Below, one piece after another: positions 43,021 to 52,589 of a DNA stretch of 64,000 nt. Within the stretch, counting starts at the first letter, position 1; every line of letters starts with the position of its first letter. Made by a program: the position numbers and the translations under genes. The notes beneath the pieces were generated by a model. That model had not been told where the DNA came from. It saw only the letters and a list, made by a program, of their open reading frames with translations, and ran no database searches. Source of the DNA: Prorocentrum cordatum (lineage: Eukaryota > Sar > Dinophyceae > Prorocentrales > Prorocentraceae); the NCBI GenBank assembly GCA_963575745.1, contig CAUYUJ010000743.1, positions 31,414 to 95,413 of the forward strand, given 5' to 3'.

Positions 43021-44395
43021 TTAGCCCCAGGGCATATAGACCCCCATGGGAAGGATTTTGTGGATCGCCCTGCCAGCCACCAGCCTTCTTCTCAGATGGG
43101 AACCTGCTCCACCCGAATCTATTCCTTCGGGTGTCAGCCTCGCTTTTTTCTGGACCAAGACTCCTGGGTTTTGCTGTGAGGACGTGTGCACTCACCTCGG
43201 AGCTCCATGAATTGTCCAAGAGTCGAAAACGCCTGGCACTTCTTAGGCAAATTATCAGATCTGAACGCTGGCCACTTCCAGAGAGAGACAGGAGCGGCCG
43301 TGAGCAGCAACAGAAAGAGCCACTGGAGGCAAGTTCGCAGCTTGCCTTCGAAACTTGAGGCACTTGCTGCGAGAGAACGCAAAAAAAAGAGTATAGAGAT
43401 GGAGCGGGTGAGGGGGATATACCGAGAGAGATAGAGAGTGAACAACAATCAAAACATCATATAGTAGAAAGTAAAGCATGGAACAGAGCGCGCAGCGCAG
43501 TGTGCTGCTATGACAGAACAGAGAGCACCCAGAGTGGAGAGGCGAGGTTGGAGACTAGAATGTGCAGGTGAGTGGAATGCAAGTTTGTACGGGGAGGGTA
43601 CAGCGCAGAGACTAGATAACAGAGGGTCCAGGGTAGAAAGCAAATGGTAGAGGGTAGAGACCACAGACGCATGCATGTGTCATCCGCTGCTCTCGCCCAC
43701 CACCAGCGCTACGCATTTACATCTTACTTTCGAACAGTTGCTGGTGGGTTCCTCTGGCATGAAATGTTCAACACCGCGTTCCAACGAGGTTGGTTATCAC
43801 GACAAGCGCTGACACATCACAGCAAATAATACCGCCGTCGCTTCTGTGAAGCAAAGTAAGGAAATCAGAGCATCAGAGCATGCAAGTATATCTAATCATG
43901 TAGGCGTCGCTAATGCAATCAATTTAGGAGCAGCTCGCTGCAACGGTCGTGATGGGATACTTTGTGGAAGCTCTGTCGGGATCACGGCCCGGTCTGGCAA
44001 GTGCAACATATTTCCGATAATCGTATGAATGGTCCAGGTCACGTGACGAGCCCACAAATCGTCATAAGCCATCAGCCAACGCAGTTGAACGTCATCCTAT
44101 CTCCCTTGCACCACCAGACGAATCTCAGTCTTGGTCATCGCGATGACCGATCATGCGAGCTCATAATTTGAGAGAGCTCGCATGGTGCCCACAGCGAATC
44201 GCAGATGGCAAAGCGTCAACCTCTAACATGACGTTGAGCGTGTGTAGCCCAGCATGTCCGACAGCATCATCGTCATGCTCATCCTTCAGATGCCCGCGTC
44301 GCGGTCAAGGCTCCGGCCGGCTCGCGACAAACCCGCTGTTGGGTCTCGGGGTGAGCTTGCGCAGCCCTCCCCGCAGCTCAGACGGCGGCCCCGCG
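43021..44395. other. No recognisable gene
   Basis: Less repetitive sequence with short frames on both strands (for example 42962-43363 minus, 133 residues) but no domain. 43380-43640 is A/G-rich with repeated AGAGAG and GGTAGAG. Confidence 0.4.
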
Positions 44396-44843
44396 GCGCT
44401 TGCGCTTGAGATGGGCCCAGAAAGGGCCCCCGGTCAAGCCGGGGGCCCCGCAGCCCCGCGGCAGCAAGGCGCGGCGGTGCTACCCGAGATCGCTGCGCTG
44501 ATGGGCTGGGGAGGGGCCTCCGACCAAGCCTGGGACCCCCCAGCTTCGCCGCGGTCGGGTGCGACGGGGCTGCCCGAGATCGACGCTGCACTGCAGGCGC
44601 ACGAGGCACGCATAGGCGAGATGCTGTCGGCGCGCTCGGCCGCGAGCTGCCACAGCGAGGGGCGGGACGTCGCCTTCGAGCAGACTTACTGGATGGAGCA
44701 GCTGGGCAACTCCTGGCAGCAGCTGATGCGGGAGCTCCGGCAGCACTTCGACGGCGCTCTCCTGCAGGAGCTCCTCAGGAACAGTGAGGAGACCCTCGCG
44801 CAGTGCACTGGCGTCCGCTCGGACGTGGAGGCCCGGGCGGGGC
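44396..44843 (+). CDS. Possible exon of an unrecognised gene (exon A)
   Basis: A plus-strand frame encodes two diverged copies of a segment ending LPEIAALMG / LPEIDAALQ, followed by a helical, coding-like stretch: HEARIGEMLSARSAASCHSE, AFEQTYWMEQLGNSWQQLMR and ELRQHFDGALLQELLRNSEE. The coding character stops near 44843, one base before an inverted-repeat element. The left boundary is uncertain and I do not recognise the family. Confidence 0.4.
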
Positions 44844-44844
44844 T

Positions 44845-44999
44845 GGGACGAGGACGAATCCGTTCCAGAGCGTTCCGAATCGCTCTCGGAGCGTTACGGG
44901 ACCCTCTGAGAAGAAGGCCGCGGCGCCCGAGACATCCTCTAGAGCCGCCAGACCTGAGAGATTCTCGACTGCATCCCCACCCGATTTTATCCTCGTCCC
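44845..44999. mobile_element. 155-bp terminal-inverted-repeat element, copy 1
   Basis: GGGACGAGGA (44845-44854) and TCCTCGTCCC (44990-44999) are perfect inverted ends. The interior, with CCGTTCCAGAGCGTTCCGAA, is shared with copy 2 at 48934-49088, which has the same 155-bp length. It has no coding capacity. Confidence 0.8.
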
Positions 45000-45000
45000 C

Positions 45001-45150
45001 AGACCCCCGGCGTCATGATTTGTTTCATGACGTCGACCCCCAGAGGTCTGGACCCATTCCCCAGGACCAGTTGCTCATCCTGCGCCGTGTGTTGACCATC
45101 CCGGGGCCCGGTCAGGGCCCCCCGCGGCCGAACATACAGTCGGGGCCCTG
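45001..45150 (+). mobile_element. ~180-bp AGACCCCC element, partial copy
   Basis: It begins AGACCCCCGGCGTCATGA and shares the internal GTCGACCCCCAGAGGTCTGG and GGGGCCCGGTCAGGGCCC blocks with the other copies. Its far end is diverged. It starts one base after the 155-bp element ends. Confidence 0.6.
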
Positions 45151-45340
45151 AAGAAGGAACCCTTTTGGTTGGGGAGGGGCTCCGCGTTCCTTAAGTGTTT
45201 CACAGCTTGCCTCAGGTTTTCCTTATGTTTTCGATCGGAAATCGAAGTCTAACTTCTGGAAAAAAAGGGGGCCTCGTTCAGTATTTTGGGTTCCTTAGGT
45301 CAAGGCCCCGACTGCAGCGAGAAACCTCCCGTCGTGATGT

Positions 45341-45530
45341 TTTCACAGCGCGAAGGGGTCTGCGTCCCAGCTCCGTCCTCGAGGCGGTGCGGGGCCAGCT
45401 GGAGGAGCTGCGGGGGCGCGAGGAGAGGCGGCGGGCGCCGCCGGAGGAGCTCGGGCCGTCCGCGCTCGGGCAGATCGCCGAGGCGCTGCGAGGGGTCGTG
45501 CAGGAGCGGAGGGCGTCCAGTACGAGGCCG
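45341..45530 (+). CDS. Possible exon of an unrecognised gene (exon B)
   Basis: After a plausible acceptor (TCTGCGTCCCAG) the frame reads SVLEAVRGQLEELRGREERR, RAPPEELGPSALGQIAEALR and GVVQERRAS, a helical Glu/Arg-rich segment. A donor-like A|GTACGA follows. It may continue exon A (DVEAR to SVLEAVRGQ). Confidence 0.4.
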
Positions 45531-45623
45531 ACGTGGCATCACAGCAGCAATTCGGCCCCTGACTTTCGTCCTGGGTTCGGTTCAGTGAAGTGATGGATTT
45601 CGGGGTCCTGACATGGGAAAAAA

Positions 45624-45693
45624 CATCACTTCACTAATCTGGGGCCTCAGTGGGCCTCAGTGGGCCCTGGGGCCCAAAATTAGTGAAGTGATG
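45624..45693. repeat. Long hairpin with 15-bp stem
   Basis: CATCACTTCACTAAT (45624-45638) pairs perfectly with ATTAGTGAAGTGATG (45679-45693). AAAAC/GTTTT extends the stem after a one-base bulge. GTGAAGTGATGG also appears just upstream near 45588. Confidence 0.8.
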
Positions 45694-45952
45694 GTTTTCG
45701 GGCCTCGGATCCAAGAGGGAGCCGTCCCAGAGCTGGGGTGGCAAGGCATCAGAAGAGGAGAAAGGTACCCACATACCCCCACCCTTCGCCCGTTTGCCCC
45801 TCTTGCGCGCCCTCCAGCTGGATTCGTGCCGAAATGCTTGTGCGAAGGCACCCCGGGGGAGGTCTGGGGAGTAGCGGTCTTGGCACCTCTTGCTTTCCAA
45901 ATCATGGGCGGAGGCGTATGCGCGACCCGAGGGGCGGCCAGCGGACGTACCT

Positions 45953-46132
45953 AGACCCCCTCGAGTCATGAAAAAAACACGACGAGAGGTTTTTCGCTAT
46001 TTTCGGCTCTTGGGGGCCCTTACCGGGCCTCGGGGCCGTCAACAAATTATTCTGGATGAGAAGCCGGTCCCGGGGAATGGGTCGAGCTTTCTGGGGGTCG
46101 ACATCACGAAGAAATCATGGCTTCGGGGGTCT
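45953..46132 (-). mobile_element. ~180-bp AGACCCCC element
   Basis: The left end AGACCCCCTCGAGTCATGAA and the right end TCATGGCTTCGGGGGTCT are imperfect inverted repeats. The interior holds TTTTTCGCTATTTTCGGC and GAAGCCGGTCCCGGGGAATG. It is inverted relative to the copy at 46381-46561. Confidence 0.7.
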
Positions 46133-46380
46133 GGGTACTGAGATAAGGAGATGCGCTACGAAATCTGGGGAGATATCGTTGCCCCAGCCATGATGTCACC
46201 CCCCCTTGCAGTCAGCCCGCATAGTGAGGATGGACAACCTTCCCAAGGGTACCCTTGCACATTCTTGCCCCTTCGGCCCATCCTTGGCGACTGTCACTGG
46301 CCAGCTTCATTCGAAACGCGTCAACTTGGCCCTCCAAGTCCCTTGCATCCTGACCGCGCATCCTTCTGATACGGGTTCCC

Positions 46381-46561
46381 AGACCCCCGACGTAATGCTC
46401 TTTTCACGACGCGACCCCCAGAGGTCCGGACCTATTCGCCGGGACCGGTGTTTCCTTCTGAGAATCGTTCTGGGACGGCCCCGGGGCCCGGCAAGGGCCC
46501 CCAGAGCCCGACGATAGCGAAAGGCTTCCCGTCGTGTGTTTTTCGTGACTCGCGGAGGTCT
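46381..46561 (+). mobile_element. ~180-bp AGACCCCC element
   Basis: It runs from AGACCCCCGACGTAATGCTC to GTGACTCGCGGAGGTCT and is homologous to the 45953 copy in opposite orientation. The whole copy is non-coding. Confidence 0.7.
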
Positions 46562-46754
46562 GGGTTGACTGTGCACAACGTTCATTTCAGATTCTTCGAA
46601 AGTGCTTTGATTTTTTTTGGGGGGGGGCCAAGATCCTTTCATGTCTAATCGTTCTATTCTGGGCCTCTTCCTGGCCACTACAGGGGGCCAGAAAAGAAGT
46701 TAGAAACGAGCACAATCAGAAACGAGCACGGTCAGAGACGAACGACGTGTAGTC

Positions 46755-46990
46755 ATCACCCCCTCCTGGCCGCCCCCGGAGGAGGAGCTGGTCGCGCAGC
46801 GGCGGGCCGTGCAGGAGGGGCAGGGGCCGCTCGTGGCGGCGGGCCTGGACGGGGCGGCCAAGCTGCAGGAGGAGCCGGGGCAGGCCCGCGGCGAGGGGCC
46901 GCCGGCGGCGGCCCCGCCCCGCCCAGCCACGAGCAGAGGGCCCGCTCCGCTAAAGCCGCGCGCGCCGGCTGGGGCGCGTGCGCAGGCAGA
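46755..46990 (+). CDS. Possible exon of an unrecognised gene (exon C)
   Basis: The frame reads PPEEELVAQRRAVQEGQGPL, VAAGLDGAAKLQEEPGQARG and then an Ala/Pro-rich stretch, before the CTC microsatellite. The composition resembles exons A and B, but splice sites and phase are not secure. Confidence 0.3.
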
Positions 46991-47017
46991 GGTCGGGCGA
47001 TGCACAAGTCAGTCCTT

Positions 47018-47805
47018 CCCTCCTCCTCCCTCCTCCTCCCTCCTCGTCCCTCCTCCCTCCCCCTCCTCCTCCTCCTCCCTCCTCCTCCTCCTCCTCCTCC
47101 CTCCTCCTCCTCCTCCTCCTCCTCCTCCTCCTCCTCCCTCCTCCTCCTCCTCCCTCCTCCTCCCCCTCCTCCCTCCTCCCTCCTCCTCCTCCTCCCTCTC
47201 CTCCTCCTCCTCCTCCTCCTCCTCCTCCTCCCCTCCTCCTCCTCCTCCTCCTCCTCCTCCTCCTCCTTCCTCCTCCTCTCCTCCTCCTCCTCCTCCTCCT
47301 CCTCCCCTCCTCCTCCTCCTCCTCCCTCCCTCCTCCTCCTCCTCCTCCTCCTCCTCCTCCTCCTCCTCCTCCTCCTCCTCCTCCTCCTCCTCCTCCTCAC
47401 TCCTTCTCCTCCTCCCTCCTCCTCCTCCTCCTCCTCCTCCCTCCTCCTCCTTCCCTCCTTCTCCTCCTCCTCCTCCTCCTCCTCCTCCTCCTCCCCTCCT
47501 CCTCCTCCTCCTCCTCCTCCTCCCCTCCTCCTCCTCCTCCTCCTCCTCCTCCTCCTCCTCCTCTCCTCCTCCTCCTCCTCCTCCTCCTCCTCCTCCTCCT
47601 CCTCCTCCTCCTCCTCCTCCTCCTCTCCTCCTGCCTCCTCCCCCTCCCTCCCTCCCTCCCTCCCTCCCTCCCTCCCTCCCTCCCCCTCCCCCTCCTCCTC
47701 TTCCTACTCCTCCTCCTCCTCCTCCTCCTCCTCCTCCTCCTCCTCCTCCTCCTCCTCCTCCTCCTCCTCTCTCCTCCTCCTCCTCCTCCTCGTCCTCCTC
47801 CCCCC
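47018..47805. repeat. CTC microsatellite
   Basis: Nearly 0.8 kb of (CTC)n with CTCC variants and a CCCT run near 47640-47690. Confidence 0.95.
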
Positions 47806-48176
47806 CCGTATGGCCAGCGCCTTCGTCAGGTCCGCTTTGTCAGCGACCCTTCGCCCCAGTGACCCTTGGTGCGCCGGTATCGGGGGGCGCCGTGGGGCCG
47901 AGCCCAAGCACGCAGGCCGCAGCTGTCGCACCCCCCGCAGCGGCTGGCAAGCCGCGCGCCAAAGGTCTGTCTTGCCCAGTGAAGGTCGCTCTTCCGCGTA
48001 GCCAATCAGCCGCGCGCGGAGGGGGGCAGGGGGGAGGGGGAAGGCGTCTTAGCAGCACCCTGCTTCTTGGAAGTCGCGGGCCTTCTCTGTGGGTGTAGGG
48101 CCCGCGCCTTGTGAGGAGCAGCCTCCTTCTAAGCACCATTCCTCCCTCCCCTAACCCTCGTCGGCGCGCCGCCAAG
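47806..48176. other. GC-rich stretch with dispersed repeat copy, no secure gene
   Basis: A plus-strand frame (PVTLGAPVSGGAVGPSPSTQ) might be a further exon of the 44-47 kb candidate. From 47949 it enters the GCCGCGCGCCAAAGGTCTGT dispersed repeat. Confidence 0.3.
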
Positions 48177-48361
48177 AGACCCCCCAGAGGAGTCATGAGG
48201 AAATCACGGCGGGAGGATCTCTTACTTTTCAGCCTTTATCGGGGCTCTCGGCGAGCCCAGGGGCGTCAATAAAAACGACTCAGGGCGAAAAACCGGTCCC
48301 GGGGAATGGGTCCAGACACCTGGGCGTCGACGTCACGAAAAAACCATGACGTCGGGGGTCT
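48177..48361 (-). mobile_element. ~180-bp AGACCCCC element
   Basis: It runs from AGACCCCCCAGAGGAGTCAT to CCATGACGTCGGGGGTCT, with GAAAAACCGGTCCCGGGGAA inside. Same orientation as the copy at 45953. A shorter related copy lies in 48480-48560. Confidence 0.7.
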
Positions 48362-48724
48362 GGGAACGGAGGGGGGGGGGGGGAGAAACGTACACCTTTC
48401 GCACCCTTTTTGGGCCCTGCTGGGCCCCTTCTGGGCCCCTTGAGGGCACAAAAGGTGCACCTTTTCTTCACCCACACAGCGGTCTCGACCCAGTCCCCGG
48501 GGCCGGTTTCGCACCCCGAGCCGTTCTTCGACGGCCCCGAGGCCAGGCAAGTGCCTCTGGAGATCGAGATATCTTCCTGTCGTGGCTCATGGCTCGAGAG
48601 GGTCTGGGCCCTCAGTCGAGCACATGATCACGAGACCTCCTCCCGAAGAGCTGGGCCAGCGTTTCTCAACCAGCTTGCCAGAAAGCTGGCCCGGTTTCTG
48701 GAGCACGGTGGAGGAAGCTGGCCC

Positions 48725-48920
48725 ACATTTCTTAGACGATCGATTTCTTGATCAGATTTTCGGCTGATCAGATTTTGATCACATTGATCAGCCTTTTTGA
48801 TCAGATCTTCTGATCAAAAACTATCGTCTTCTTAGATGTTGATCATATTAGATTTTGATATGAAAGACTATCGTCTTCTTAGACGATAGTCTGTTTGATC
48901 AGATTTTCGGCTGTATCGCT
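48725..48920. repeat. Cluster of GATC-rich hairpins
   Basis: TTTTTGATCAGA-TCT-TCTGATCAAAAA (48794-48820) has a perfect 12-bp stem and 3-base loop. AGACTATCGTCT-TCTT-AGACGATAGTCT (48865-48892) has a perfect 12-bp stem and 4-base loop. Both lie between two direct copies of GATCAGATTTTCGGCTG, near 48754 and 48896. The region is much richer in AT than its surroundings. Confidence 0.85.
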
Positions 48921-48933
48921 TCCCTGGACGGGG

Positions 48934-49088
48934 CCAGGACGAGGACAAAGCCGTTCCAGAGCGTTCCGGAACGCTCTCAGAGCGTTCCAAAACGCTCTGA
49001 GAAGGCCGTGGCGCCCGAGACACCCTCCAGAGCCACCAGATTCCAGAGATTCTCGATTTCTCCTCACCCGAATTGAGCCTCGTCCTGG
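48934..49088. mobile_element. 155-bp terminal-inverted-repeat element, copy 2
   Basis: CCAGGACGAGG (48934-48944) and CCTCGTCCTGG (49078-49088) are perfect inverted ends. Inside, AGAGCGTTCCGGAACGCTCT (48958-48977) is a perfect 20-bp palindrome, followed by TCAGAGCGTTCCAAAACGCT-type second hairpin. Same length and order as copy 1. Confidence 0.85.
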
Positions 49089-49404
49089 TTTCGTCTTACG
49101 GTGGAAACCCATGCCAAGCAACACCCGACTTGCTTTCAGGGTGCCCTGGGTTTCTTGGGTTCCGATGGTTTTGCGACGCAAGGCGTGACGTTCCCATAAC
49201 AAAAATCAATGGACGTCCTGGGGTATCAGGGTTGGGTTTCCGTGGAAGGTCTCTTGTGGTCGAGCTCCTACTGTACCTCTCACTACTCCTTCTCCTCCTT
49301 CGGCGAGCTCTCTTGGGACTCTCTGTGGCCCTCTGTGGGAGCCCCTTGTGGGGGTCTCGTGGGTGGTGTCGACTCGAGTGGGGGGCGAGTGCGGGCCAGG
49401 GGGA

Positions 49405-49512
49405 GGGGAGGAGGAGGAGGAGGAGGAGGAGGAGGAGGAGGAGGAGGAGGAGGAGGAGGAGGAGGAGGCAGGAGGAGGAGGGAGGAGGAGGAGGAGGAGG
49501 AGGAGGAGGAGA
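49405..49512. repeat. GGA microsatellite
   Basis: (GGA)n with one GCA interruption. Downstream to 49700 frames on both strands are open but without a recognised domain. Confidence 0.9.
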
Positions 49513-49705
49513 CCTCTTGGGGCCATCCTGGAGCACCTGCGAGCCAGTCGGGGCCGTCGGAGACGCCCCGAGGGGCCCATGGGGCGGGCTGGCCCGAGGA
49601 GCCCACGCGCGCAGCCCGCCCAGGGCGCCACGGCGGGCCTCGCGCGCCGTCGGGCGGTCGCCCGCGGGGGCCCGCGCGGCGCCGAGCGCCCGCAAGAGCC
49701 TTTCG

Positions 49706-49930
49706 AGTCCTGGAAAAACCACGGCGGGATGGCTTTTCGCCATTTTCGGCCCCTCGAGCCCCCCGCCGAGCCCCATCGAGCCCCTCGAGCGGATGGTTTT
49801 TCGCGATTTTCGGCCCCATGGGGGCCCTCGCCGTGCCCCGGGGGCCGTCAGAAGGCGACTCGGGATGGGAAGCCGGTCCCTGGGGACGGGTCGAGACCTC
49901 TGGAGGTCGACACTGTGAAAAAAGCATGAG
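49706..49930 (-). repeat. Diverged ~180-bp AGACCCCC element copy
   Basis: It has GAGTCCTGGAAAAACCACGG, a doubled TTTTTCGCGATTTTCGGCCC block, GAAGCCGGTCCCTGGGGACG and GGAGGTCGACACTGTGAAAA, in the order of the other minus-orientation copies. Confidence 0.6.
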
Positions 49931-50955
49931 GCGTGCGTTCAATCCGAACAGATCGTACAAGCAGCTAGTAGTATATCGTTTCCCGAGCGGTATGGCCAGA
50001 AAGCGCCCGCCACGGAGCTTATACCACAAGATTTCTCGGCGCGCACGTCGCCCCAGGGTGGGCGACGCACACATAGCATTAGCATGGTAAGGTGGGAACG
50101 CGATGCGGTAGTAGCGTCTTGTCCGCCTGCGTTCGGTCCCCCGCGGCTCCCCAAAAAAGCCGCGCACCGGAGGTCGCTTTTGCCCAGGTTCGCTCCTGCG
50201 TGTAGTCGACCCCTGCTGGGCGCCAGCGCGGAGGCGGGCAGTCCCAGCGCTGCTGCCGGCACTGGCGAAGCTCGGGGGAGGAGAAGGTACCGCTGCTGCG
50301 ACCCTCGCCTTGCTGTCTGCATTTGTGGGCCTCCTGGGAGGCCCTCGTCACCACCGCTGGATTCGCCTCGAAACTGTAGTTAGAACGCACCCGGGGAGAG
50401 GTCCAGGGAGTAGCGGTATCGGTACCTTTTGGTTTGCCCAGAAGCCTCTTGACTCGCCTATGGGCCCACCAAAAATAATGTTCTAAGAATTGGTTGTTGC
50501 TTGCGCGCAATATTCTTAGAGCATTTGTACCTGAAACAGTATTGGTTTAAGCAGTCCGTGTTGTATGGTAAGTTCATTACGTTGCAGATTTGAACCTTTT
50601 TTGTTCTCAGAAAACGTCGTGGTAGGCCTACAGGAATGCCGCCGGGACGGTAGGTCCCTGTTCAAGCCTGATCAATCCCAATACATCCGACGGTGTGATG
50701 TTTGCAATCTCCGCGTTGTTCGGCCCATTGGTCCTGCTAGTGGGCCCCAGGGCCTTTTGAAAGGGGCTCAGGGACGCAGAGCTGCCCCCTGGGGAAGCAG
50801 GCGGTACCTCGATTGGAAAAGTCACACACGCGAATGTCAAGGTCCCCACTGGGCCATGGTATCTCAGCCCCACCAGTGGCTCAGCCACTGTGTCTCGACA
50901 TGCGAGACCTGGAGGAGGCGGCGTGTGTCCCCCGCCTGGAGGGGTAAGTCGGAAA
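49931..50955. other. No secure gene; dispersed repeat and hairpin
   Basis: 50157-50215 is a copy of the GCCGCGC-CC-AGGTCGCT repeat. TCTAAGAAT/ATTCTTAGA near 50483-50520 forms a 9-bp stem. A plus frame at 50565-51239 is open for 224 codons, but its second half crosses a repeat, and no domain is seen. Confidence 0.4.
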
Positions 50956-52523
50956 GCGCGCCAGTGGGTGCCCCGGTCAGTGAAAAGGGGGGAGTGCTCG
51001 CAGAACCCCGCCCCTTTGTGAGGGTTAAAAACAAGGAAAGCGCGCCAGTGGATGGCCCTGCCCTGAATACACAAAAGGGGGGGGGGTCGCAGAACACCCT
51101 CCCCCCCCCCCTTCGAAGGGGGGTGAGATTTTCGAACCCCCCCACCCCCTCCCCCCCTTGGCGCTGGAAAAAGGGAGGTTCCAACCCCCCCCGCCCCTTT
51201 GCGCCGAACAGGGGGCTGGGGAGGGGGCCTCTCAGGTAGTGAGTAGGGAGTAGAGTGTTTTGAGTAGCGATTGGTGAGTAGTGGATATTTGATAGTGAGT
51301 AAGTAGTGCGCAGTGCGTGGTGAGTACTGAGTAGTGGGTAATGGGTAGTGGTAGTAGTGAGTTGCGCGTAGAGATTAGTGGGTAGTGAGTACTGGGTAGT
51401 GGGTAGTGAGCAGCGGGATGGACGTAGTGAGTGAGGAATTATGAGTAGGGAGTGGGGAGGAGTGAGTAGAGCATAGTGAGTAGTAAGCAGGCAGTAGGAT
51501 GAGGGAGTAGACAGTAGCGAATAGCGAGGAGTGAGTAGTGAGTAGTGAGTAGTGAGTAGTGCGCAGTGAGTAGCGAGTAGTGAGTAGTGAATGGTGAGTG
51601 GTGAGTAGCGAGTAGCGAGTAGGGAGTAGCGAGTAGGGAGTAGCGAGTAGTGAGTAGTGAGTAGCGAGTAAGGCGTTGCGAGTAGTGAGTAGTGAGGAGG
51701 GAGTAGTCAGCAGTCACTAGTGATTAGTGAGTAGAGAGCAGTGCGTAGCGAGTAGGGAGTAGCGAGTAGTGAGTTGTGAGTTGTGAGTAGTGAGTAGGGA
51801 GTAGTGAGTAGTGGCTTGGGAATAGGGAGTAGGTAGTAGTGAGTAGTGAGCAGTGGGAGCGTAGTGAGCCGTGAGTAGTGGCCAGTGAATACTGCGTATT
51901 GGGTAGCGAGTAGGGCGTGGGAGTAGCGAGTAGTGAGTAGCGAGTAGTGAGCATTGTGTAGCGAGTAGTGGATAGTGAGTTGTGAGCAGTGAGTAGTGAG
52001 TAGTGAAGTGTGAGTAGTGAGTAATGGATAGTGGTAAGTGGGTACTGAGTAGTGATGTGTGATTGATGGGTAGTGGGTAGTGAGTTGTGTTTAGTGAGTA
52101 GTGCGTATTGAATACTGGAGTGAGTAGTGAGTAGCTTTTAGTGAGTAGTGAATAGAGAGTAGTGAGTAGTGCGACGTGGGTAGTGAGTCGTGGGTAGTGA
52201 GTCGTGAGTAGTGGGAAGTGAGTAGTGAGTAGCGAGTAGTGAATTGTGGGTAGTGAGTAGTGCGTACTGAGTAGTGAGTACTGTTTGGGGCTAGGGTTCG
52301 GGGTTACGGTTAGGGGTTCGGGTAGGGGTGAGGATTAGTGTCAGGGGTGGTAGGGGTCGGGTTCTAGAGACCGAGGGCGCCGTGGCGAAAGGGGGGGGGT
52401 CGAATTTGGCGGGCAAAGGGGGGGAGGGGGGGGGGTCGGACTCTTCCCCCTATTGAAAAGGGGGGAAAGGGGGGGGGTCCCACCCACCCACCCCCCCTTG
52501 GGGTCATCCAGCGGCGCGCCCTC
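50956..52523. repeat. Composite satellite element 1 (heptamer array with conserved ends)
   Basis: The order is: GCGCGCCAGTGGGTG at 50956 and again at 51040; C- and G-rich runs; then a 7-bp GTGAGTA array (51235-52285); a telomere-like tract TAGGGTTCGGGGTTACGGTT near 52295; G-rich runs; and CATCCAGCGGCGCGCCCTC at 52505-52523. The right end is similar to the inverted left end. Element 2 at 56640-58719 repeats this order. Confidence 0.8.
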
Positions 52524-52589
52524 TCGAGTGCCCTGGAACCAGCAGTTTTCAAAGTGAACGAGGGATGGCGAAAGGACGTTATACCGTTT

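Noticed and set aside
51235-52285. CRISPR-like array
   Set aside because: The repeat is a contiguous 7-bp unit with no unique spacers, in a eukaryotic genome.
52286-52345. Chromosome end (telomere)
   Set aside because: The TTAGGG-like tract is short, degenerate and flanked on both sides by other sequence; at most a relic.
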